Assembly: GCF_028372415.1 (NCBI RefSeq)
Contig: NC_092875.1
Span: 355,252,233 to 355,316,232, forward strand
DNA from: Notamacropus eugenii
Taxonomy: Eukaryota > Chordata > Mammalia > Diprotodontia > Macropodidae
Length of the DNA: 64,000 nt
Reading direction: 5' to 3'
A program made the translations under genes and the position numbers. The notes beneath the pieces were generated by a model. The model saw nothing but the letters and a program-made list of their open reading frames with translations, searched no databases and was not told the DNA's origin. Below are positions 1 to 10,075 of this stretch, one piece after another. Within the stretch, counting starts at the first letter, position 1. The number at the start of each line of letters is the position of its first letter.

Positions 1-229
1 GAAAAAAAAAACACAATGCATATTTAATAGACTTAGAACATATTTAAAAGGTATGTAATTTTTTTTGTATGTTAATTAAGCATAAATTATAAACCACTGT
101 GATGGCAATCAAAATAGAATCTTTTGCTGTTTTTTGTTTTAGTATAATCAAGTGCCTCTAATTGAATCTTGCCTTTATCAATCAAACTAGAAACAATGTA
201 TGTATTTGTATTGTTAATTATTTTAATGT

Positions 230-920
230 AATTAAAGATCTTTCCTACCCATTGCTGGGCCTGCCCAATGTGAGAAGCTTCATTAGGGGAGTTGTTTTGT
301 AGGAGGGTCCCAAGTACCTTTTGATTTTTCTAGTGGGGCACTGGGTCAAAGGATTGTGATGCCCCCTGTCTCTAAAAAATGTATAAATATTCTGAGCTTT
401 TACCTTGGACTTAGTTTTGGCAAGAAGGTTTGAGTGCAAGATGTAGATTGTGGGAAGCCACTAAGGAGCACCCCCCAGCTTTGAGAACCCAGATGTCGTG
501 CTTCCTTCTCTGATAACTAGTCAGACAGCTGTACCTGTCTGTTGAATTATGGTCAGGCAGAGGAAGCTATGTCTGTTGATTACTTTGGGGCTTACTGACT
601 GGAAGTGTTTGTTTGGCCAGATAAGGATTCTGGGAAGGTGCTAGAGTAGCCCTCCAGCTTTGAGAATATAGATGTCATACTTCCCTCTCTAGTGACTGTG
701 GTCAGACAGGTGGGGTCCAATTGTCTGTTGAATTCAGGCAGAGGAAGCCATGTCTGTGGATCTTTAATTTCTCTGTATTTTCTTTGAAATTCAAGGTACT
801 GACTCCCTGAACTAACTGAATGATAATATGTACTTGGTTAAAGGAATGATGCATGTGCTTGATTAAAGTGATTGTTAACCTCTTGAAAGTTGCTTTCCTT
901 TAATGAATACAGATCTAAGA
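230..920 (+). mobile_element. Probable old retroviral LTR (solo)
   Basis: A TATAAATA box lies at 382-389 and an ATTAAA polyadenylation-type signal at 862-867, on the same strand, with no coding sequence between them. This spacing pattern fits an LTR. The sequence between them holds a long tandem duplication (450-755) that would fall in R/U5. I could not fix the TG...CA ends or a target-site duplication, so the limits are approximate. It could also be an unrelated repeat. Confidence 0.35.
450..755. repeat. Two-copy tandem duplication, period about 182 bp
   Basis: Copy 1 (about 450-580) and copy 2 (about 632-755) share the same order of blocks: TGGGAAG, CCAGCTTTGAGAA, AGATGTC, GTCAGACAG, TGTCTGTTGAATT and CAGGCAGAGGAAGC. 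They differ by many substitutions and small indels, so the duplication is old. A 50-bp stretch rich in T and G separates the copies. Confidence 0.75.
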
Positions 921-1069
921 ACCTGTGATAGCAAGCCCCTCTGTGTATGTTGGGGTGCTTACTGATACAACCATTCACAATGTTAACAAGAAGAGTAGAA
1001 GGTGGCATTTTATGGATACTTATTTCATGCTTTATGGTTTACATACTATCTTACATAGTACCTCAGGTA

Positions 1070-1205
1070 AGTGGTCAGGAAGATCTGAGTTCAAATCCAG
1101 CCTCAGATACTTGCTAGGTACATGAGCTAAAATGAGATGATTTTATGATATAGTACTTAGGAGAGTGCCTCGCATGCAGCAGGTTCTATGTAAAGGCTTA
1201 TCCCT
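1070..1205 (+). mobile_element. MIR/CORE-SINE relic
   Basis: The block GAGTTCAAATCCAGCCTCAG (B-box region of a tRNA-derived SINE) is followed by a MIR-like 3' part, GAGTGCCTCGCATGCAGCAGG. The sequence is diverged and the 5' part is missing. Confidence 0.6.
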
Positions 1206-2374
1206 GTTTCCCTTCCCCTTTACATCTTAATAGAGCTGATATTTATGTCCTTTATATAAAAATTTCAAAGGAGACCCTCCATTTTTTCCTCTATTACGTG
1301 GTTCTTGATTATTGTTTTTCTCTTTTTAGGTCAGTTGCTTTCAAAAGAAAAACAAAATCACTCATATTGGTAACACTTATGATAACATTCATAAATTATA
1401 GATTACAGCCACATTCATACTGTATCAATCCTTCCAACATCTTAAGTTTTATTAGCACTTTAAAAAGATATCCTATTTTATTAAGTTTTATAGTTTTGGG
1501 GGGTTCATCTAAATGATAATAAGGACAAATAAGAGATGAATTAAACTTTATTATTAAATTTTCACAGGTTTCCGCATGAGGATGAAAAATTATGTTAAAA
1601 TTTCTGGTGTTACTGATTCATTTTCTCACCTGTGTTTCAAGTCAGTACCTATGTGTACTGCTCAGGATTTTTTTAAGTATCCTTTTCTCAGCTGTTATGA
1701 AGGTTTAAAAACATTTGACATTTTATATCTTCTAATGTTTTACCTTGTTTCTATGAACAATATAGTTACAGGTTTCTATTCAAGAACATGTATTGATAAA
1801 CTGCTCTAAAGAAGGACTTTTACTTTATTGTGAACATTAACAAAATTCTATCACTAAAAGTCACCTGGTATATGTAGATTTGTCTTGAGTTTTTTGAGCC
1901 ACCCTTAAAAGTTCAGAGTATAAAGGTGATTTTACTCCCTTGTTATTCCTGTTTTTATTATCCCCTACAGACTTCTTTATTTATTTAATCTACTTCTCTG
2001 TAGTTTTAAAAGGCTTAATATGTATATTTTGTTTTAATGAGAGCTTAATATGCTTCAGTGATATCTTATTGCATTCAAAAGCATGAGAGATGGAGTAGGA
2101 AAAAAACTCTTTAATGTGGTTATCTGTTCCCTTTGATTTCAGGTGTTTTTTTTACAGAAATAGTTTTTATTTGGCACTAATATAAAAATGACTTTCACCT
2201 CTTGGACCTCATATTGGCATTTGCATCTTTTTAATTTTTTTTATTTGCATCTTTCTTAAATTATAAGCACAGTGTATTACAGTATTTAAATTTCTGTTAT
2301 GAATATCTGACATCATAATTCTCATGCATTATTTTATATTAGTTATTTTCTATTGTTATATCCCTATATTGCAT
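1206..2374. other. Unique AT-rich sequence, no gene seen
   Basis: Open frames here are short (up to 77 codons), have no recognisable domain and show no codon structure. I see no repeat I can name. Confidence 0.5.
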
Positions 2375-2485
2375 TGTAGAGACCAGGAACTACATCTTAT
2401 TTAAGTTTTGTGTCAAAACTCTCCCTCTTTCCTCTAGTGCCTAGTATAAAGTATTCAGTGAACTGTAAGCCCTTAATAAAAACAT
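2375..2485 (+). mobile_element. L2/MIR 3'-end relic
   Basis: The order 'accaggaact ... agtgcctagta ... taagcccttaataaa' matches the degenerate shared 3' end of L2 and MIR-type elements. The identity is weak. Confidence 0.35.
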
Positions 2486-2552
2486 GCTCATTTGACTACT
2501 GAATAGAGGATTTGAAATAGCTATCGTCATATGATCAACATAGAACTTTAAA

Positions 2553-2786
2553 CTGAGAGGGGGCAGCAAGAAGGTGGAGGGGGAGTGAAAGATAGAGGGA
2601 GATGGGAGAGAGAGAAAAGTAAGGAGAGGGCAAGAGGGGGAGAGGAGGAAGGGGAATGGGTAGAGAAAGAGGGAGAAGGGGACAGGGGGAATGGGAGAGA
2701 GAAGGGCAGGGAGGGAAAGAGGGGGAGCGGGAAAAAGGAGAAGAAGAGGGAAATAACAGGTTGGAGGAAGGTATGAAGAAAAGTAA
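2553..2786 (+). repeat. Purine-rich (GA/GGGA) low-complexity tract
   Basis: About 230 bp of almost pure G and A on the plus strand. It produces several overlapping open frames on both strands that are only low-complexity artefacts (RE/GE-rich or PLS-rich peptides). It could be a relic of the purine-rich 3' region of an L1/HAL1, since those in this window have similar composition. Confidence 0.85.
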
Positions 2787-4603
2787 ATATTTTTTAAAAA
2801 TACAACAACAAACCTTAATTGCTGGACACTCAGAAAAGACAAAAAATGAAATAATTACTGTTCTTAGAAATCTTACATTCTCTTGGTGGTACAAAAGCAT
2901 TTATACATATAAACAAATAAAGAATAATATGAAAATAGAAAGAACATTTAAAAAAGGATTTGCCAAGTCCATTTGTCAAGGATATTGTAGAGAAGGGTTT
3001 GTTGTGTAGTTATTTTAAGTTCTGAAATTTCTTCCATGTGTGAGATTCTCATTGTGAAAAAAAAATTGTTTTTCATCTGAAGTCCTATTAGTTATTCTCA
3101 TGCAACTAAACCTTCTGATATTTTTTTTGGATAATTCTTTAGATTGGTGTGTATGTATGTAATTACATATGCATATAGGTTTCTATAATTAAAAGAACTT
3201 AATTGAATATTTAACTTGGGCACTTGCGCTACTCTCCCACTATATGACCCTCCTTAGACATAGGCAGAAATTGCAAAGTGGTATTGTTATAGTTTGGTTT
3301 GCCACCATTAAAACATAAAAACACATACAAAGCAGAAATGGGGGGCTCAAAAAAAATGACTATGTATCAGATTAATTAAAAAAAGCAGGGGCTGCAATCA
3401 TCCTATTAGAAAAGAAGTGCTCCTCTTCCCTACTCAGAAGTGGTTCTTTCATTACAGTCTTTCTGTTGGAAAATACCCATTAACCTAAACACTTTTAGAA
3501 TTTCTAGTGTAGAACACTGACCTTAGTCTGGTCTTAGTGTAAATGACTAACTTTTTCTTCTTGGCCTAAATGGGAAAATTTAGCTATCAGGTGACATTTT
3601 TTTTGGTGTGAAATTTTAGACCTAAATGTCAAGTCAATTATCAAAAATATTGCCTTGTTTATAGAAAAGTTGTCATGTGTTGACTTTTTATAGATTTTTT
3701 TTTAAAAGGAGTCAATTTCTCACCCAACACTGATGGTAAATTACAGAACAGTTGAGAGAAACTTGGCTAACTGGCTTAAGTTAAGACAAGGGGGCTTTAT
3801 CTGTGCTCTTAGACAATGGAAGAACAGGGATGTGAATTCAGCACAGGTATCTAAACAAAAGAGATATTTCCTTTCCTGAGGCAGTCCTTCAAGTGGGAGG
3901 AAATATCTAGTTCTAGACAATCCCACTGGTTCTCCTACTCTCTGATGCTATGGAGAACTCTTTGTGGCCAGCATTCTTACATGTTGTGGGCAAATAGAAC
4001 TTATATCTACAAAAGTAAGTGTCACATCTTTTCTTACCAGCTGTTTGCCTTTCAAATATTTGACCCCAGTATGTACTTTTGTATGTTTTGTGTTAGAGTG
4101 AGATCATTGGCTATCCTTGAAGGGACAAGGTGGCAACTGGCTATTCTCATCTTACATAGGACTAAATAGAGAAGGAGCAAAATCAGGATGCTGGGGTATG
4201 CTCTTGGATTCTGAGTTGCCTCCTTTGCACAGTACACATGTCTTTTTGAATATTTGAAACTGTAGTCTATTTTCACTTGATGAAGAACAGGGCATTTTAT
4301 AAATTTATAGAGGCAAAGGAAAGAAACTTAATTTAGCAAAGATTAAACTCAGTATTGAAATGCACAAACAACTTTCCCTTCTATTTCTATTACAGAATGA
4401 ATGATTTAGCAATTTTGTTTCCCCTAAAATATATCTTTGCTTTGAATTATGTGTCCAGTTGAACATATTTTAAAATATACTTATAAAAATGAAAAGAATT
4501 CTAAGAATGAAGAAATATATAGAATAATTAGTGGAGTTAAAGTTCAGTATTTTGGCCTATTTGAGGAGCAGAATAGTCTAAATTAAATCAAAGGTCTAAA
4601 TAA
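2787..4603. other. Unique AT-rich sequence, no gene seen
   Basis: No frame exceeds 75 codons outside the edge of the purine tract, and I recognise no repeat family. Confidence 0.5.
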
Positions 4604-4620
4604 GATAATATATATGTATA

Positions 4621-4655
<35 letters not shown>

Positions 4656-4672
4656 GTACACACACATATATA
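4604..4672. repeat. (TA)n(CA)n(TA)n compound microsatellite
   Basis: Alternating TA and CA dinucleotides, with a central uninterrupted CA run of about 13 units. Confidence 0.95.
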
Positions 4673-4783
4673 GTTTTACTGCTTTCAAAGCTATACAATA
4701 ATCCACGGAGTGCTTAGCCCACAGTAGGTATTCAATAAAAGCTTGTTCATTGAGAATAATGAATTAGAATAAAGCATTTTTTT

Positions 4784-4928
4784 TTAAAGCCAAAGAAAAC
4801 AAAGTTTATTAAGGATTTGCCTAATTGGGTTGCCTCTTAAGGAGCCTAAGCTTTTGTAACGCTTGTATTCACAAACGGGCCAGACACAATCCCAGCTAGA
4901 CAGAGTCTGAACTGGATTGCATCTGAGC
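4784..4928 (-). repeat. 3' R repeat of the retroviral retrocopy
   Basis: 145 bp, matching 6825-6969 with 2 differences. The polyadenylation signal AATAAA (plus-strand TTTATT at 4805-4810) lies 20 bp before the A tail, at the expected cleavage distance. The upstream end lies 31 bp after a TATA-like box, at the expected transcription start. Confidence 0.88.
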
Positions 4929-5272
4929 GCCTTCATGGAGGCAAGACGGAACTTAAATACCGAAAAGAGTATAGGAGGGATGGGGGGGGGGGTGTCTGGT
5001 AGTCCAGGAGGAGGGGTTTAGGAAGGGTCTTGAGAAGTCCAAGGAGGGTCAAAGACTGGAAACACCTTGAGGCTATCAGGAGATAGACAATGGAGGGTTC
5101 GGGTGGGAAGCAGGTAGGGCAATCAAGGGATAAGAGACAATGATCACAGATCTGTGTATGAAAGGTCAGATTCTGTGAGGAGAAACAGAGCACAATTTGA
5201 GTATGAAAAGCCAGGTTAAGTGAGGAAATTCCAGGGGAGCTCAAGGAAGTTCCTAGAGTCTGAACCTCATCA
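4929..5272 (-). promoter_or_regulatory. U3 region of the retroviral LTR, with TATA box
   Basis: On the minus strand U3 starts with TGATGAGG at 5272, directly after a polypurine tract, and runs 344 bp to the start of R. A TATTTAAG box (4952-4959) lies about 31 bp before R. The start TGATGAGG is the exact inverse of the U5 end CCTCATCA (6745-6752), which gives an 8-bp terminal inverted repeat. In this copy U3 sits at the 3' end, so it cannot drive the element itself. It points out of the element into flanking DNA at 4767 and below. Confidence 0.75.
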
Positions 5273-5281
5273 TTCCCCCTC
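5273..5281 (-). other. Polypurine tract (plus-strand primer site)
   Basis: On the minus strand GAGGGGGAA directly precedes the TGATGAGG start of U3. This is the position and composition of a gammaretroviral polypurine tract. Confidence 0.7.
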
Positions 5282-5623
5282 AAACAGATTGAACCCAAAT
5301 TCTTTTGGGGTAAGGGATGAAGGTCTCAGTTTCTGAAACTTCTTCCTGCTGGCAAGGGGCGTAGAGCTGTCCCTGCCTCGATGGGTCCTGTTCAAGGAGT
5401 CAGACTTCAGAATCTGGGTCGTGCCGGGTCCAGTGGGCTGGAGACCTAGGATTCAGACAGATGTTGGTATATAGCCTGGGCTGTCAACTGGAAGTTGATG
5501 GCTTGCACTCAGGAAAAGACAAACCTGGCAAGGAGGTTAGGCAAACACACCCCAAACAGGTACAAAAGGAGTATAAAGAAAAGACAACTTCCCTGGCATA
5601 AAAGATAATTTCTCTGGAGAGAA
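5282..5623 (-). other. Retroviral sequence between pol remnant and polypurine tract
   Basis: By position this should be the end of env or untranslated sequence next to the polypurine tract. I see no open frame and no env motif, so the assignment rests on position alone. Confidence 0.4.
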
Positions 5624-6679
5624 TTAAAGATGACTGTGGCAAGGCCAAAACAGAAGAGCATGTTTGATAGGGGAGTTTTTTGCTGTCAGATATCCCCTTT
5701 CTTTCCAGATTGCTCCATAGGTATGTAGAACAAGGAAAGCATATTTTGAGTAAATAAAAACATCAACTGGCCTGGGATCAGGTTCTAAGGAGTGGGTTAA
5801 AACTTCCAGAGCCTGTCCTCTCCTTTCATCAATGTATAGAATGAAAGGTTTTCCCAGATTGGGTAGGTCTAGGGATGGGGTGGTGATCAAATTAGTTTTC
5901 AGAGTCTCAAAAACTTTAGCCTAGTCCAAGTCAATGCCCTGAGTAGGGTCATAAAGGGATTTAGCAATAAAACCAAAATTAGGAATCCAGAGTCTACAAA
6001 ATGCAGTCATTTCCAAAAACACTTGATCTTGTTTCTTAGTAGCTGGAACAGGGATAGACAGGATTGTCCTTTTTCTCTCAGAGGTTAAGGAGAGAGGGGT
6101 GGGCTTGAGATCATGGTCCAGATACCTTATGGACTGGCATGCTATCTGCACTTTGTTCCAAGAGACTCTATAGCCTTGAATGCCTAAGAAATTAAGGGCT
6201 TCTGTGGCAGCAGCCAAAGAACCTGCCTGTGTGGGGCTGCAAATAAGAATATCATGCACATACTGAATTAAGCTACTGCCTGCTAGTTTCGGGTGCCTTA
6301 AATCCCTTCCCAAAGCCTGGACAAATAAATGAGAGTTATCTTGAAAGCTTTGGGGCAAAACTGTCCGTGTTAGCTTATATGGACTTGATTCCCCCTGAAA
6401 AGTACATTCAAAAGCAAAAACATATTCTCCATTAAGCTTTTTTGTGGGAAGGGTTGGAGTGTTGCATGGAGATGAACAAGGGACCAAGATTCTATACTTA
6501 AGGAATTTTTCAATTAAAGGTTGTAGTCCTTCCCAGGTGTCAGGCTTAATCAGATACTGGCTGAGATGGGGGAGCACTTTAGCGTCTGCAAGACTAACAA
6601 TGGCTGGGGTGGCAGAAGTAGCTCTCTCTGGAATTCCAGGGTCCCAGATACTTGGCGTGACTGTCTCCCACACTCTCAA
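5624..6679 (-). pseudogene. pol: Gammaretrovirus-like pol fragment (RT and connection), inactive
   Basis: A 252-codon open frame (5921-6679) is followed, after one in-frame TAG, by a further 88+ codons in the same frame (to 5624). The start resembles the protease/RT junction. Residues 64-77 hold the ILVPC..SPCNTP region of RT. A gap after residue 85 (KLNGEY to VFAFE) removes the part of the palm that carries the first catalytic Asp. LPQSF at 108-112 takes the place of the usual LPQGF. The catalytic box reads YVHD at 140-143, where the family has Y-x-D-D. FCRLWIP near residue 228 marks the end of the polymerase part. The second frame continues into the connection domain (PNLGKPFILYIDE) and then runs into unrelated sequence at about 5735. 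No gag or protease is left. It cannot make an active enzyme. The frame reads with only one stop, which suggests a recent origin. Confidence 0.85.
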
Positions 6680-6722
6680 GCAAACCTTCCAGTTTGAGCA
6701 GAAGAACTTGAGATTAGTAGGT

Positions 6723-6824
6723 ATCTGGATCAGGGAACCAAAAATGATGAGGTTGAGGGGTGATAGTGAACCCCAAAATACCGACGGTCCGGGTTGTGCT
6801 CGAATGAATTCTACTCAAGCCTTC
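6723..6824 (-). other. U5 and primer binding site (tRNA-Glu type)
   Basis: U5 covers 6745-6824 and ends in CCTCATCA. After four T comes TGGTTCCCTGATCCAGAT (6740 down to 6723), which fits a tRNA-Glu primer site at 14 of 18 positions, including the first 11. This is by memory of the tRNA-Glu 3' end. Confidence 0.65.
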
Positions 6825-6969
6825 TTAAAGCCAAAAAAAACAAAGTTTATTAAGGATTTGCCTAATTGGGTTGCCTCTTAAGGAGCCTAAGCTTTTGTAA
6901 CGCTTGTATTCACAAACGGGCCAGACACAATCCCAGCTAGACAGAGTCTGAGCTGGATTGCATCTGAGC
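6825..6969 (-). repeat. 5' R repeat of the retroviral retrocopy
   Basis: 145 bp, matching 4784-4928 except for 2 positions. It forms the outer 5' end of the element: only one extra base (6970, G on the minus strand) lies between it and the target duplication. No U3 precedes it. Confidence 0.88.
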
Positions 6970-7074
6970 CAATAAAGCATTTTCTTAAACATTCTTTACA
7001 AGCCTTGATTTATAACTATCATACCAAATGCTTATATTTAAATATATGCTACTAAATGTTTTATATAACATTTA

Positions 7075-7394
7075 TTTAAATAGAGAGCCAGACAGATAAA
7101 TCATTTGTTAAGAGATCTAATACTTACTATGTGCCAGGTACTATGCTAAGTTCTGGGAATACAAATTCTATCTAGCTAATCTCTTCCCTGAAAAGACTTA
7201 CATTCTGATGTGGGGAGAGGACACATAAGAAGGAGCTATGATGGAATGGTAATCGCCAAGCTCTTCTCAAAGCTTGGGAGTCAGTCTAGACCCTAGCAAG
7301 ATGAGATAAAAGCTGACCTATCAGGACAGAAGAACCCAGGGGCAAATTCCTGGTTACAAAAAGGGAGGAGATGAAGTTGATAGTCAATGCTGAA
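7075..7394 (+). mobile_element. Marsupial CORE-SINE-like repeat (Mar1-type)
   Basis: It contains ACTTACTATGTGCCAGGTAC, then 'gctaagttctgggaataca', then 'aagacttacattctgatg'. The same order recurs at 12590-13090 and in part at 14393, 21620 and 36405. The family name is from recognition and uncertain. Confidence 0.55.
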
Positions 7395-7591
7395 CAATGG
7401 TTCTCAGTCTTTTTGGTGTCATGGACCACTTTGGTAATACAGACTCCTTAGAATAAAATTTTTAAAGGCATGAAATACATAAGAATAAAAAAACCCTATT
7501 ATGTTGAAATACACCTACATAGCACCTATTCACTCATGTATATATACACATACACATATCTATATCGAAGATCTCAGGTTAAGAACTATTG
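7395..7591 (+). mobile_element. hAT-Charlie-like non-autonomous DNA transposon
   Basis: The ends CAATGGTTCTCAG and (inverse) CAATAGTTCTTAA form imperfect terminal inverted repeats. The body 'ctttttggtgtcatggacc' is a sequence I know from a widespread mammalian hAT-type MITE. No 8-bp target duplication is visible, so it is old. Confidence 0.6.
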
Positions 7592-8728
7592 AACTTATCT
7601 GAGTAAAACATAACTACAGCTTTCTTTATTCCATGAATTTGCTTAGCAATATCTTTTTAGACAGATACAAAAAAAACCACCGCATAATTTCAATAAAGTT
7701 CTTGTCCAACTGATCATAAATTCTATATTGCAAAAATCTACATTAATGAGGCTTTTCTATGTATCTGAGTATACTCCAATCACATTCATATAATGGCGTT
7801 GGCAGGGCATTCATTTTTTTTAGTATTCACAGGAAGATAGTGACTCCATTGAGACTAACCTGAGTGCAATATTCTTTGAAAATCATGGATCCTATTCATT
7901 CTACAAGACACCAATGGCCTTCAGGGGAATTTGCACTCCGATTAGTGTAAGCTTTGGAAAAGAAATCTTAATGGCTTCAGAGAAACAACAAAATGAATGT
8001 GCTGCCATCTGGCCTGGTTTTATTAACCTATTTGTTCCAGCCTTGCTTTTTGGCTTTCAAGATGAGGTAGATAAAGATGAACTAACTCCCTGTCCACACA
8101 CTGCTGTGGTGTGACTTCATGGAGAGCATACTGACTGCTTCAGGCTAAATCATTTGGGCCAATGGATGCTCTTAGGACAGGGATTGTGAGCCAAGGGATC
8201 TAACAGCAGAGAACATTCCCTGGCTGATAGGGTTGAAACTTATATGATCTAGCTATAGAAGTACTTATGTAAAATATGGAGAAAAGTCTTTGAAGTTCTT
8301 GTGTGTGTCTCTATCCATATGCCAATCTAGGGGGATCTCATTAACACCAGCTACAGAAGTCTATGAAAATCATGCCAAAGACTATCACGGTTTTGAGGAT
8401 TCGAATAATTGTATTGGTGCCTTCCTGTTATATATAGTCTCAGCATTGCTTAAACAGGGGAAGTGGAGAGAGTACTCCTTGTTCCCCTGCTGCAATTAGT
8501 CAAAAACAGTTGCTTAACTTCACTTGTATCCTCATTTCCTATTAGGCTATTCCCCAGTGCTGTGGCCAATACAAGAATATTATCAGCATTCCCTTGGGCT
8601 GCCCCCAGAAGAATGGCTAACTACAGGAAAAAGAAATATTTGAAAGCCTCTTTGTAATTCTAAGTGGAATGAGCAGCCAGAGACTTTTCTGACTCTCATT
8701 TTTCCCTAGTTGTCTTCATTGTCCTGCA
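7592..8728. other. Unique sequence, no gene identified
   Basis: Three plus-strand frames of 64-69 codons occur (7914-8114, 8290-8499, 8463-8657). The last two overlap in different frames and none shows a known motif. I treat them as chance frames. Confidence 0.45.
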
Positions 8729-8737
8729 ACACACACA

Positions 8738-8779
<42 letters not shown>

Positions 8780-8797
8780 CACAAACACATACATACC
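8729..8797. repeat. (CA)n microsatellite
   Basis: About 70 bp of CA repeats with a few T or A interruptions. Confidence 0.95.
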
Positions 8798-9514
8798 AGT
8801 AATTCTTTTGAGTTCAGATGGCAGAAATCCCCCTGTGAAAATATCTTTTACACTTTAGCAAAATTAATATATTAGACTAGTTAGCTCTTTATCAGAGAAG
8901 AGGGTTTTAAGGGAGCAGGGATTGAAGCTATATTAATATTTTTGGGGAGAGAGAGATGAGGTGGAAGGGAAAGCAAAGGTCTTATCTCAAGGAAAGGGCA
9001 GGCCTGAAGGAAGCATCTGAGGTGTTACTAGGCATTTGCAGTGAGATGAAGAGGTGAACAGAGATGGGAGGAAAGAAGGTAATGTGATATAATAGGAATA
9101 GGAGAACGGGAAACCCATTCTTTCATGATTTACTCTTCCTGGTGATATCAGGAAGCGAAGATTCCCCTTCACTAGTTATCTTCATGGTTGCTGTTGGGGA
9201 GGATTCTCGATGAGGATGATATGAGTATTTTGCTTTCTGCTTTATGATCCTATTAGGATGAATTTATCAGCCTAAATTTGGCTTTTGGTGCTAATCTTTC
9301 ACTTGCTGGTTTAGGTGTTTTTCTTCCTAACTTTTTGTGTATCTCCTAACAGTTTCATATAATGTTTGTATTATGTCTGCGAACCTTTAGCTAATGCATG
9401 TCAACAGTCAAGGACCTCTGACTTCCTCTGGGGGGGGGGGGAGGACTTTTTTTGCATACATTGATCTCAACCTGTCTCTAACATTTTCTGAGAGAACTGC
9501 CTGAAACTCCAAGA
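8798..9514. other. Unique sequence, no gene seen
   Basis: Only short frames. A run of 12 G lies near 9431-9442. Confidence 0.5.
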
Positions 9515-9627
9515 TTAAGTGTCTTTTCTACCTTCCCATAGCTAGTACGTGCCAGAGATGGGATCAGACTTCCCTGGTTTTACAGATTCCATGTCCAGCA
9601 ATTTATCCATTACCTGAGGCTGCCTCT
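9515..9627 (+). mobile_element. MIR relic (3' half)
   Basis: 'catagctagtacgtgccaga', 'gggatcagacttccctg' and 'atccattacctgaggctgcct' follow the MIR order (loss of a B-box-distal consensus). It is diverged. Confidence 0.6.
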
Positions 9628-9919
9628 AATATATCTGATTCTGATAACATATCTATTGGATTTATCTCGTTGACTTGATTATAATTTGGACACATTCCAG
9701 TTACTTGTGAATAGATTTAACCAAAATAAAGTCATATCTGTAGAACTTGTGATGCAAGATAGCTGTTTTTCCTGTTCTTTCTTTTTTCTAGAAAAAAAAT
9801 CAATCTTTACTTTGATGCATATATTCCTTAAATGCTCCAGTCTCTATGATCTTTCCTAAAAAGCATGTCTAACATTATTTCATTTAATCACTTTTGAGAA
9901 GCTGTTATTTTTATAATGG

Positions 9920-10075
9920 CAAAAGGATTAAGGTATCTGGGTTCCAGTCCTACTTCCTGTAGTTACTTGTGTGAAGTCACCCTTATGGTTCCTCAGTTTT
10001 TTATCTTGTAAAATTAGAGGGTTAGGGGATATCTGAAGGTTACTTTCTGTGTGAACATGCCATGATTCTCCAGGT
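9920..10075 (+). mobile_element. MIR/THER1-type SINE
   Basis: 'ctgggttccagtcctacttc', 'gaagtcacccttatggttcc', 'ctcagttttttatcttgtaa' and an end in 'gccatgattct' follow the MIR order. Confidence 0.7.

Larger units (their letters stand above)
4781..6970 (-). mobile_element. Retroviral RNA retrocopy (R-U5-Δ-U3-R-polyA)
   Basis: This element is read on the minus strand. It begins at 6969 exactly where a 145-bp R repeat begins, continues through U5 and a primer binding site, carries a deleted pol fragment, then a polypurine tract, a complete U3 and a second R, and ends in a short A tail (T run at 4781-4785 on the plus strand). It is flanked by the 13-bp direct repeat AATAAAGCATTTT (4768-4780 and 6971-6983). 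A provirus would have U3 at the 5' end and U5 at the 3' end, and both are absent. The structure is that of a polyadenylated retroviral transcript copied by LINE-1 machinery, as known for HERV-W processed copies. The two R copies differ at only 2 of 145 positions. Gag, protease, most of the 3' half of pol and most of env are missing, so the source RNA was either internally deleted or deleted during copying. Confidence 0.85.

Noticed and set aside
2535..3009. Overlapping frames of 63-133 codons on both strands
   Set aside because: They come from the purine-rich tract and give RE/GE-rich or PLS-rich peptides without any domain.
4604..4672. CRISPR-like or other regular array
   Set aside because: All regular arrays in the window are simple microsatellites or L1 5' monomers without unique spacers.
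6444..6881. 145-codon plus-strand frame
   Set aside because: Shadow of the retroviral pol remnant, which reads sensibly on the other strand.
4781..6970. Ordinary provirus with 140-bp LTRs
   Set aside because: The terminal repeats are only R: U3 and U5 are each present once and internal, and the flanking repeats are 13 bp with an A tail.
7914..8657. Possible host exons
   Set aside because: Short frames in different phases, no domain and no consistent splice sites.
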